Shown here: positions 7,709-13,469 of the stretch, piece after piece
How the letters are laid out: every line of letters starts with the position of its first letter
Position numbering within the stretch: the stretch's first letter is position 1
From: a virus
DNA length: 20,587 bases
Direction: 5' to 3' (one strand)
IMG/VR virus record: IMGVR_UViG_3300035564_000048
Location: 1-20,587 of that record
Position numbers and translations under genes: made by a program
The notes under the pieces: generated by a model
Told to the model about the DNA's origin: nothing
The model's input: only the letters and a program-made list of their open reading frames with translations
The model's database searches: none

Positions 7709-8034
7709 CCGAATCCCGCGAAACCATTCCCCTCGCTGTAGACGAACGGACCAGCCCACTTTCCCGCGGCTCCACGCTGCCGGATGCCGTACTCCACATA
7801 GGCAGCGTAATCCTCCGAATAGGTGACGTATCCGGTAACCGCCTGGCCCTTCCACTCAACGGTCTGTGAGCCGGAAGACTTCAGTTTTCCGCTGCGCACG
7901 GGTACCTGAATCTGCGACTCCTGGAATACGGCATCGGTCGCCGCAGTGACAGCCGTGATGAGCTTCGGCACGATCATGGCTTCAAAGCGACTCCAATCAC
8001 CAGCGCGAAAGTCGGACGTGGCGCGAATGTTCAT
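7624..8034 (-). CDS. HK97 gp10-like tail completion/morphogenesis protein
   Basis: A 136-residue minus-strand protein. VPVRSGKLKSSGS (44-56), then GYVTYSEDYAAYVEYGIRQRGA (68-89) and a GF.YIRGSLDS...EIR end, are the pattern of the HK97 gp10 family, which joins the tail to the head-tail connector. ATG 8034 overlaps the stop of an upstream 53-aa gene (ATGA). A longer in-frame reading from 8199 would add a hydrophobic stretch that is better explained as the shifted frame of that 53-aa gene. It is odd that this structural gene faces opposite to all other morphogenesis genes and lies before the capsid rather than between head-closure and tail-terminator genes. It overlaps the methyltransferase 3' end by 85 bases. 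Confidence 0.75.
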   Translation of the reverse strand: MNIRATSDFRAGDWSRFEAMIVPKLITAVTAATDAVFQESQIQVPVRSGKLKSSGSQTVEWKGQAVTGYVTYSEDYAAYVEYGIRQRGAAGKWAGPFVYSEGNGFAGFGYIRGSLDSKRPEIRAAFADAGFIAGTI

Positions 8035-8192
8035 ACCCGGAGCATGGGCCAAAGCACAGACAGCGACCAAAAAAACAGGCCGCCACAGACGAACGTTGGA
8101 TAGTAGGGTTGAGGTGCTGTCCACCAGCGCGACCACGTACCGAGGCCGAACAGGACGACAGCGATAATCAGAAATACAGCAGGTAATCCCAT
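8031..8192 (-). CDS. Small two-helix membrane protein
   Basis: A 53-residue gene. Two hydrophobic segments, about residues 4-20 (AVFLIIAVVLFGLGTW) and 34-50 (FVCGGLFFWSLSVLW), are separated by a short loop SRWWTAPQPYYPT, giving a predicted hairpin in the inner membrane. Its TGA overlaps the ATG of the gp10-like gene as ATGA, the coupling used across this phage, which strongly suggests a real gene. Size and two helices are compatible with a small holin-like or other phage membrane protein, but no endolysin is adjacent, so function is open. No strong Shine-Dalgarno is seen; the ORF ending at 8202 lies 9 bases upstream. Confidence 0.6.
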   Translation of the reverse strand: MGLPAVFLIIAVVLFGLGTWSRWWTAPQPYYPTFVCGGLFFWSLSVLWPMLRV

Positions 8193-8201
8193 GAGCCAAG
8201 T

Positions 8202-8384
8202 CTACACCCGAGGAAACTCGGTGCGGCTGGTGACAGGGAACCGGATGGTGTGCTGAGCGTCGGCAACAAGGGGAACTGATGGCTGTTTCGGCAATAGCGG
8301 GGCTGGAGGTTTAGGAAATCCCTCGGAAGGAGCGCCGCCTTCAGAGCACGCGCTCCCCGCGATTCCGAGGTTCGGTTCAACCAT
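8202..8384 (-). CDS. Possible proline-rich small protein
   Basis: A 60-residue minus-strand ORF, rich in proline in the middle (FPKPPAPLLPKQPSVPL), ending 9 bases before the 53-aa membrane gene and so possibly first in a three-gene minus operon. No clear Shine-Dalgarno before ATG 8384; a weak CACAAT lies 6 bases upstream of it. The frame stays open upstream to a stop at 8475-8477 and reads EPPQIGACAPPAQ without a standard start codon, so the true beginning is uncertain. No family recognised. Proline-rich short phage proteins include outer-membrane spanin subunits, but no signal sequence is evident here. It may not be a real gene. Confidence 0.35.
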   Translation of the reverse strand: MVEPNLGIAGSACSEGGAPSEGFPKPPAPLLPKQPSVPLVADAQHTIRFPVTSRTEFPRV

Positions 8385-8452
8385 GCTGATATTGTGCCAT
8401 GATTGAGCCGGAGGTGCACATGCCCCAATCTGCGGCGGCTCCTGTCTGAAGT

Positions 8453-8481
8453 TTGACCCGAAACGAGAATTGACCTACAAT
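8453..8481 (+). promoter_or_regulatory. Sigma-70-type promoter, predicted leaderless
   Basis: TTGACC at 8453-8458, a spacer of exactly 17 bases, and TACAAT at 8476-8481. The ATG of the next gene is at 8488, 6 bases after the -10 box, so transcription would be expected to start at or next to the A of the ATG. No Shine-Dalgarno is present. A second TTGACC occurs at 8470-8475. No transcription data were available. Confidence 0.6.
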
Positions 8482-8483
8482 TC
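8467..8483. repeat. Operator-like inverted repeat over the -10 box
   Basis: GAATTG, 5 bases, then CAATTC: a perfect 6-base inverted repeat that covers the TACAAT -10 element. This placement is typical of a repressor-binding site. No candidate repressor gene is visible in the window. Confidence 0.45.
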
Positions 8484-8487
8484 GGCC

Positions 8488-8772
8488 ATGACGATTCAGA
8501 CGATTGCCGACATCACGCCTAACGGGGCGGCCGTTCCGCTGAGCACTAATCCCGATCTATTCGCCACGTGGATCACGCTGACGGCTACCGGCTCGTCGAT
8601 CCGCTACGGCGATGTGAATGTGGGCGCGGCTCGCGGCGCGTTGCTTCAGACCGGCGTTCCGTACACCATCCCAGCGCCCGGCACGCACGATCAGGCGAGA
8701 TTGTACCTAAAGTCGGTGCTCGTCTATGGCGCGGGCGGTTCCGACAAGGTGAGCATTACCTACGGCAACTGA
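8488..8772 (+). CDS. Small conserved-type phage structural protein
   Basis: A 94-residue protein, probably all beta. It has the pattern SSIRYGDVNVGAARGALLQ, a central Pro/Gly turn region, LYLKSVLVYG, and the end DKVSITYGN. I have the impression that short phage proteins ending in a G.DKVSI.YGN-like strand occur in capsid regions, but I cannot name the family. It may be a virion accessory or decoration protein. It starts immediately after a near-consensus promoter without a Shine-Dalgarno, unlike neighbouring genes. A longer in-frame start at 8470 would lie inside the promoter and is unlikely. Its 3' end overlaps the converging zinc-finger gene by 13 bases. Confidence 0.65.
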   Translation: MTIQTIADITPNGAAVPLSTNPDLFATWITLTATGSSIRYGDVNVGAARGALLQTGVPYTIPAPGTHDQARLYLKSVLVYGAGGSDKVSITYGN

Positions 8773-9107
8773 GGCTTGGTCTTGTCCGCGTCTTCCGGCA
8801 GGACTTCCGGCCCCGGCAGTTGCTCCAACATGAACGCCACCTCAGCACCGTTGAAAATCCGATTCCCCCATGCTTTGAAGTGCGCGGCGGCCCCGTCGCG
8901 AAAGCCCTTGATTCCCCGGATGATTCCCCGGCGCTCATCGCGCCAAGACTGCCCGTCGCGATACTCTCGCTGGTAGGCGTTCCGGCACTCTTTACACCAG
9001 GGGTTCGCGTCCGATTCACCCCCGGAGCGCGGGCGCTCTTGACACTTCGTGCAGAGCTTCGCCGGCTGATCGGTAGTCTTTTTCTCGCTCACTACGGCTG
9101 TTGCCAT
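8760..9107 (-). CDS. Zinc-finger protein, HNH/endonuclease VII-like metal site
   Basis: A 115-residue minus-strand protein. Residues 19-41 hold a four-cysteine site, C19-x2-C22 and C38-x2-C41, followed by RNAYQREYR. This CxxC...CKxCrxxYxReYr layout is seen at the start of phage zinc-binding proteins and recombination endonuclease VII/HNH-type nucleases. The conserved catalytic His/Asn part of such nucleases is not evident in the remainder (RRGIIRGIKGFRDGAAAHFKAWG), so nuclease activity is not claimed; it could be a DNA- or RNA-binding regulator. It is a single divergent gene, an accessory insertion between plus-strand head genes. Confidence 0.6.
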   Translation of the reverse strand: MATAVVSEKKTTDQPAKLCTKCQERPRSGGESDANPWCKECRNAYQREYRDGQSWRDERRGIIRGIKGFRDGAAAHFKAWGNRIFNGAEVAFMLEQLPGPEVLPEDADKTKPQLP

Positions 9108-9113
9108 GTGAAC

Positions 9114-9119
9114 ATTTTA
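9114..9119 (-). promoter_or_regulatory. Candidate -10 box for the minus-strand zinc-finger gene
   Basis: On the minus strand TAAAAT (9119 to 9114) is followed by 6 bases (GTTCAC) and the ATG at 9107. TG directly precedes the hexamer. No convincing -35 is present and no Shine-Dalgarno is seen. The spacing predicts a leaderless transcript, as at 8488. Confidence 0.35.
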
Positions 9120-9140
9120 CATACATTCTGTTTCGGATGG

Positions 9141-9170
9141 TTGTTGAGATACACGTAACCCGCCTACTAT
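9141..9170 (+). promoter_or_regulatory. Candidate leaderless promoter for the scaffold/protease gene
   Basis: TACTAT at 9165-9170 is followed by 6 bases (CAGGCC) and GTG 9177. Possible -35 elements are TTGTTG (9141-9146, spacer 18) or TTGAGA (9144-9149, spacer 15); both are imperfect. No Shine-Dalgarno precedes the GTG and an in-frame TAA at 9156-9158 rules out an earlier start. Confidence 0.4.
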
Positions 9171-9176
9171 CAGGCC

Positions 9177-10850
9177 GTGAGCACATTCCTACGTGGCGGA
9201 TTCCTAGCGCTGGCAATCAAGCTGCAGGAGGCCGCAGATTCGGGCGATTCTCTCTCTGCTAACGACATCCGAAGGCGCCTCATGGACGCTATCAACGACG
9301 CGCACCAGGGAACCGGGAACTACGCCTACTACATCGACCACTTCGGAGATGCCGAGTCCGGCGACGTGATTTTCTCGTGCAATGGCGATATGTGCCGATG
9401 CCCGTACGAGATCAGCGACACCACGGGCGCATCGAAGTGCACCATCAACATGGACGCCTGCGAGGATGTCATGCCGCGGACGATCTACGAGCCGGAGGTC
9501 GATGAAGACGACCACATGGCGGCGATGGCCGAGGCGATCAAGGCGAAGCACTACGGTGACAAGACGCCACTCTACGAGCGGTTCGTCAGCAAGAAAGAGC
9601 GTGATTCGGCATCGTCAAAGGACTTCGCGGGAAAAGGGAAATCGTTTCCGATTCTGAAGGCTGCCGACGTTGCGGCGGCGGCGAAAGCGCTAGGGCCCGC
9701 GGGCTCCGGCAACTACTCCACCGACGTCATCAAGCGCAACATTATCCGCATCGCCAAGGCCAAGGGCTTCACTTCTGAATTGCCGAAAGCATGGCAGAAC
9801 GACACATCGGAAACGGCATCCGCGAAAGAGTCCATGCACTTGGTGGAATCGGCGGCCACTTGCGAAAACATCGTGCTTCGCGAAGCCAAGGCCGACTACG
9901 AAATAAAACTCATCGCGCCCGGCAAGGGATCAAGCGCATTCTATCCAGCTGAGGTTTTGCGGCGCGACGGTCCGAACGTGTTCAAGAGTGGCACGCACGT
10001 TTATCTGAACCATCAGACCGCGGCGGAAGAGGCCGCGAGGCCCGAAGGCGACGTCAAGAATCTGGCAGGCGTGCTGACGACCACGGCGCGATACGAAGAG
10101 TCCCACGCGAAAGGCCCGGGCCTCTACGCGAGGATGAAGGTATTCGCAGACCACGCGCAGATGGTCGAAGAGAAAGCGGCGCACGTCGGTATGAGTATCA
10201 GAGCTTCAGGCGTGGCCGAGGCCAGCCGGAAACAGGACGGACTCCCGGTCCTGAAGGAACTGACCAGCGCCGAGAGCGTCGATGTTGTGACGCGGGCCGG
10301 CGCGGGCGGAATGATTTTGACCGAGGCGGCGCGCGGCGCTGTCAATCTGGAAAAGGAGGCATCGCAGATGCCGATGGACGAAAACGAGTTGAAACTCCTG
10401 CGGGAAAGCGTTGCTGCGGTCTCCGCAACCAACGCCGCCTTGCTGGAAAAGGAGTTGCGCCGCGAAGCGATTGCACACGGTGCGGCCACTTACCGGGATC
10501 TCAACATCCCCAACCAGGCCAAAGAATACCTGATAACCAAGGTGCTCGAGCGCGGCCTGCCGAAGAAAGACGGCGCGCTGGACACGGCGAAACTAACCGA
10601 GTCGCTGAACGCCGAGGCGCGGGAATTCGGCGCGGCGATCGGTCTTCAGCAGCGCGTGACTGGCATGGGTGCCAGCGGTGGAACACAGCTCACCGAGGCA
10701 CAGCGCGCGGACTTCGAGAAGCAGCAGAAGGAAACGCAGCAGGCCACGGAGAAGCAGTACACCGAGGCGTGGGCGGATCTCTTCACTTCGGGCAGCCCGG
10801 CTGAAAAGGTCAAACTGGCCGAAGTCGCGATTCGCGGGAGGGCAAACTAA
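9177..10850 (+). CDS. Prohead protease fused to scaffold regions
   Basis: A 557-residue protein that would chaperone capsid assembly and then cleave head proteins. Residues 1-115 are of unknown type, with a Cys-rich patch (CNGDMCRC near 68-75). Residues about 136-208 resemble the DUF6582-type segment (FVSKKER, FAGKGKSFPIL, IAKAKGF, P.AWQ). Residues about 240-385 are the serine protease: FYPAEVLRRDGP, HVYLNHQTAAEEAARPEGD with probable catalytic H279, GPGLYARMKVFADHA, VGMSIRASG with probable nucleophile S340, and ESVDVVTRAGAGG. Residues 395-557 are helical and charged, as in scaffold tails. The GTG start is the first possible one after an in-frame stop. Ends in TAATG with the next gene. Confidence 0.8.
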   Translation: MSTFLRGGFLALAIKLQEAADSGDSLSANDIRRRLMDAINDAHQGTGNYAYYIDHFGDAESGDVIFSCNGDMCRCPYEISDTTGASKCTINMDACEDVMPRTIYEPEVDEDDHMAAMAEAIKAKHYGDKTPLYERFVSKKERDSASSKDFAGKGKSFPILKAADVAAAAKALGPAGSGNYSTDVIKRNIIRIAKAKGFTSELPKAWQNDTSETASAKESMHLVESAATCENIVLREAKADYEIKLIAPGKGSSAFYPAEVLRRDGPNVFKSGTHVYLNHQTAAEEAARPEGDVKNLAGVLTTTARYEESHAKGPGLYARMKVFADHAQMVEEKAAHVGMSIRASGVAEASRKQDGLPVLKELTSAESVDVVTRAGAGGMILTEAARGAVNLEKEASQMPMDENELKLLRESVAAVSATNAALLEKELRREAIAHGAATYRDLNIPNQAKEYLITKVLERGLPKKDGALDTAKLTESLNAEAREFGAAIGLQQRVTGMGASGGTQLTEAQRADFEKQQKETQQATEKQYTEAWADLFTSGSPAEKVKLAEVAIRGRAN

Positions 10851-11257
10851 TGAAGAACCAGCGATACATGGGCACTCCGACAGGGCCGCGCTTCGTGCTC
10901 TGTCCGACCACGGTACTCGCGGGTGACCTAGTGCTCGTCGGCAAAGATCCCGCCTGCGCTCTGAATAACTATCAGAGCAACAGCGGCGGCGCGACGTTCT
11001 ACTTCGGTGGAACTTTCGATGGCACCGTTCACGGCTCCAGCACACACAGCCCGTTCACGCCGGCCGCAATCAAGCCTGGCGATCCGCTGTATGCGACTGG
11101 CACGCTCGACAGCGCCACGAACGTCACCACGGGTTTGACGATCACGGGCGACAGCAGCGATACCCGCTTCGGCTCTCTGGATGAGAGCTATTCGAGCGGC
11201 GTAGGATCTGGCGCAACGGACACCGCGGCGCCCATCAGATTGGGAGGTGGCAACTAA
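10850..11257 (+). CDS. Decoration/cement-like protein (DUF2190-like)
   Basis: A 135-residue, Gly/Ser/Thr-rich beta protein between the protease and major capsid genes, the usual place for capsid-stabilising decoration proteins. GDLVLVGKDPACALNNY, the KPGDPLYATGTLDSATNVTTG stretch and the end FGSLDESYSSGVGSGATDTAAPIRL resemble the layout of the DUF2190 capsid cement family (GD.V.V, G..vY.d...., fG.a...GaG.t..v.V.L). GGGAGGG precedes ATG 10850, which overlaps the previous stop as TAATG. The role is inferred from position and pattern; sequence resemblance is moderate. Confidence 0.65.
   Translation: MKNQRYMGTPTGPRFVLCPTTVLAGDLVLVGKDPACALNNYQSNSGGATFYFGGTFDGTVHGSSTHSPFTPAAIKPGDPLYATGTLDSATNVTTGLTITGDSSDTRFGSLDESYSSGVGSGATDTAAPIRLGGGN
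11242..11250 (+). promoter_or_regulatory. Strong Shine-Dalgarno of the major capsid gene
   Basis: GGGAGGTGG lies 7 bases before ATG 11258 and is among the best matches to the anti-Shine-Dalgarno in the window, in keeping with the high output needed for the capsid protein. Confidence 0.6.
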
Positions 11258-12697
11258 ATGTTTCCACAAATGGGAGTTGAGAACTACGACGCTCTGGGCC
11301 ACTTCGGAGCGCACAGCTTTGGCGAGTCTTCGTCTCTCGCGGGCGGTGAGCGGTTTGTGGGCGGCGACGGGTCGCACGCGGACGCCTTCATGGACACTGG
11401 CAAGCTGCGCGATGCGGCAGCCGGGTTCACTCAGATTCGCCGCAACGCAGACCTTCGGCAGCAACGGCGCATCCGTGAGGCTGGCCGACTGTATGCCGAC
11501 GTGCTCATGGGACGCGCCGATCCGATCCTCATTAAAGAGGCGATGAATCCGCGCAACGAGTTCGTGTTGCGGCATCTCTGGGAGCAGTACCCCGGGCTCA
11601 AGCCGGACCTCGGCGGGCGCAACTTCAGCCTCCGTGAAACGATGGCGGTGACTGACTACCAGTCGCTGTACATCGACGTCCTGGACAGGCTGTATTATTC
11701 GACCTTCCAGGCGTACCCGATCAACAACAAGCAACTCGTGAAGGTTCACACGCTGCGCGACTTCCGCATTGTCAAGCGATACTTGCTCGACGGTCTGGTT
11801 ACGCCGTACACCTCCAGCGACCCGGGCGCGCCGCCTCCGCAGTTCGCCATGTTGGGACCGGCGCCTCAGAACGGCGCGATTCCCTCGACTCCGGCGACCA
11901 GCACGGCGGCCATCACGTACTCGCCTCTGCTGTATCAGGCGATGGCGTCGATCAACTGGGCAGCGTTTGTTGGCGACGACCTCGGCATCTTCAAGGACGT
12001 GCCAAACAGATTGGCGACCAAAGCGGCGCGCGGCATTGCGAAGTTCATCACCGAGCAGTACGTCGATGTGAACGGCCCGAACACCACCAACGGTCTGTTC
12101 CAGTCCGGCTACCATAACCAGATTCTGCAGAGCAACGGCGCGTCCTCGGACAACCCGCCTCTCAGCATCCAGGGAATTGCCGACGGCTACAACATTCTGG
12201 CCGGCCAACTCGACAGCACCGGCGACCCGATCATGATGGACGGGCCTGCCATGCTCGTCTACGGTCCTTCGAATTACTCGACCGCCATGAACCTGAAGAA
12301 CCAGTTGGAAAACTGGACGACTCAACAGGGCGGCGTCCCGGGTACCGCGCAGCCGGGCCAAATGCTCCGCGTCACCAACTGGGCCACGCAGAACCTGACG
12401 CTGGTTTACGACCCGTACCTGCCTCTGGTAGCGACCTCGGCCAAGAATAGCTGGCTGATGTTTGTGAATCCGAACGGGCAGAACCGGCCGGCAATCGAAG
12501 TCGGATTCCTGCAAGGCTTCGAAGATCCGCAGTTGTTCACCGAAGTTCCGACCACGCAGCGGATGGGCGGCAGCCCTGACCCGATGATGGGGAACTTCTA
12601 TAACAACAACTCCAATATTAAAGTGCTCGGAGTAATGGGCGCTTCACCGATTGATGGCCGTTCCGTCGTCGGATCGACCGGCACGGGGCACGCTTAA
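11258..12697 (+). CDS. Major capsid protein
   Basis: A 479-residue protein placed directly after protease and decoration genes, the standard position for an HK97-fold major capsid protein. Evidence is mainly context, length and composition: a Gly-rich and charged N terminus (1-90), a central region with LLYQAMASINWAAFVGDDLGIFKDVPNRLATKAARGIAKFITEQ, a glycine-rich loop, then VYGPSNYSTAMNLKNQLENW (P-domain-like helix region), LTLVYDPYLP...WLMFVNP, and RPAIEVGFLQGFEDPQLF near the C terminus, as in Mu gpT-like and related capsids. A strong Shine-Dalgarno precedes it and a hairpin follows it. A long opposite-strand ORF (12514 to 10928) is a shadow. Confidence 0.8.
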   Translation: MFPQMGVENYDALGHFGAHSFGESSSLAGGERFVGGDGSHADAFMDTGKLRDAAAGFTQIRRNADLRQQRRIREAGRLYADVLMGRADPILIKEAMNPRNEFVLRHLWEQYPGLKPDLGGRNFSLRETMAVTDYQSLYIDVLDRLYYSTFQAYPINNKQLVKVHTLRDFRIVKRYLLDGLVTPYTSSDPGAPPPQFAMLGPAPQNGAIPSTPATSTAAITYSPLLYQAMASINWAAFVGDDLGIFKDVPNRLATKAARGIAKFITEQYVDVNGPNTTNGLFQSGYHNQILQSNGASSDNPPLSIQGIADGYNILAGQLDSTGDPIMMDGPAMLVYGPSNYSTAMNLKNQLENWTTQQGGVPGTAQPGQMLRVTNWATQNLTLVYDPYLPLVATSAKNSWLMFVNPNGQNRPAIEVGFLQGFEDPQLFTEVPTTQRMGGSPDPMMGNFYNNNSNIKVLGVMGASPIDGRSVVGSTGTGHA

Positions 12698-12720
12698 ACC
12701 GCTCTACGGGGGTAGGCTGA

Positions 12721-12758
12721 GGCCGTCGCGTCGTCTTCGGGGCGGCGTGGCGGCCTTT
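12721..12758 (+). terminator. Strong GC hairpin after the capsid gene
   Basis: Bases 12721-12735 pair with 12741-12755 over 15 consecutive positions (11 G-C and 4 G-U pairs) around a TTCGG loop. Only three T residues follow (12756-12758), so it is a poor intrinsic terminator; it may act as a partial terminator or as a 3' barrier that stabilises capsid mRNA. It sits in the 78-base gap between the capsid and connector genes. Confidence 0.55.
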
Positions 12759-12775
12759 GACGTTTCAGGGGAAAA

Positions 12776-13237
12776 ATGAGCTTCACGTACAATTTCGCAA
12801 CGGCTCCGGCGATCAGCTATGTCCGGCTCCTCATTCCTGACACCGACCAAGCCAACCCGATCTTTTCGGACGAAGAGATCACGGCGTTCATGTACATAAA
12901 CCAGGCTACCTGGCAGTCGTCGATGTATTTCTCAGCCTTCGCCGGATCTCTGCTGCTGCCGTCGAACCCTTCCAACTATCTGCGCGCGGCCGCGCTGGCT
13001 CTGCGGTCTCTCGCCGGGAATGCTTCGCGCCTGGCGGGAATCATTCAACTCCTGGATGTGAAGTTGAGCAACGCCGCAGCGGTCAAGGCGCTGCATGACA
13101 CGGCGGATTCCTACCTGAAAATGGACGACGAGAGCGGTGCCATCGCGATTGCCGAGCAGGTAAACACGGTCTGGGCTTGGCGCGATCGCTGGATTGCGCA
13201 GTTTCAAAGAATGTCTGGAGGTGGCCCAATTGTCTGA
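12776..13237 (+). CDS. Head-tail connector (adaptor) protein
   Basis: A 153-residue, mostly helical protein. The N terminus VRLLIPDTDQANPIFSDEEITAFM is the hallmark of phage head-tail connector/adaptor proteins of the HK97 gp6 type (VR.LIgDtd...P.fsDeeI). Then follow helices with YLRAAALALRSLAGNAS and a C-terminal amphipathic segment. It would form the ring under the portal. AGGGG lies 7 bases before ATG 12776. It is the first gene after the capsid hairpin, as expected for this module. Confidence 0.75.
   Translation: MSFTYNFATAPAISYVRLLIPDTDQANPIFSDEEITAFMYINQATWQSSMYFSAFAGSLLLPSNPSNYLRAAALALRSLAGNASRLAGIIQLLDVKLSNAAAVKALHDTADSYLKMDDESGAIAIAEQVNTVWAWRDRWIAQFQRMSGGGPIV
13217..13221 (+). promoter_or_regulatory. 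Shine-Dalgarno supporting a TTG start
   Basis: GGAGG is 8 bases before TTG 13230, within the end of the connector gene. The alternative start in frame, ATG 13245, has only the shifted sequence CTGACG before it. This decides in favour of the TTG. Confidence 0.5.
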
Positions 13238-13469
13238 CGCCGTTATGATAGCCATTATCGCTGCTGTTCCTGCCGGCCTCGCGGCGGTCGGAGCGATATT
13301 TGGGATCAAGAACCACAATGCAGTGCAGGAGATCAAGATCAGCGTAGACGGGAGGATGGACCAGCTTCTAGCCGCGATGAATGCACAGGGCAGACAGGAG
13401 CAGAGGGAAGAGACGCGGACAGATACAAAAATCGATCCGCCGCAATTGAAGTGCAAGTACCCAGTATGA
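13230..13469 (+). CDS. Small single-pass membrane protein
   Basis: A 79-residue protein beginning at TTG (or ATG 13245). Residues about 5-24 form one membrane helix (AVMIAIIAAVPAGLAAVGAI), followed by a soluble charged region with VQEIKISVDGRMDQLLAAMNAQ (short coiled coil) and a Lys/Arg/Glu tail. The layout is like small phage inner-membrane proteins with an N-out helix and a cytoplasmic coil, some of which are holin-associated, but function is unknown. It overlaps the connector stop and is overlapped by the next start (ATGA), so it is firmly embedded in the structural operon. Confidence 0.6.
   Translation: MSDAVMIAIIAAVPAGLAAVGAIFGIKNHNAVQEIKISVDGRMDQLLAAMNAQGRQEQREETRTDTKIDPPQLKCKYPV

Noticed and set aside
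7946-8167. 73-aa plus-strand ORF opposite the minus cassette
   Set aside because: Antisense to the gp10-like and membrane protein genes; composition of a shadow frame and no start signal.
8035-8199. N-terminal extension of the gp10-like protein with a signal-peptide-like stretch
   Set aside because: The hydrophobic stretch (VFLVAVCALAHA) comes from reading the 53-aa membrane gene in another frame; ATG 8034 with ATGA overlap starts where gp10-like sequence begins.
8168-8428. 86-aa minus-strand ORF from a TTG start
   Set aside because: Overlaps the 60-aa and 53-aa minus frames; no ribosome site, no hydrophobic or domain pattern, and it breaks the coupled arrangement.
10928-12514. 528-aa minus-strand ORF opposite the major capsid gene
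   Set aside because: It lies antisense to a well-supported capsid gene, has Arg/Val/His-rich composition typical of GC-rich shadow frames, no recognised motif and no fit with neighbouring genes.
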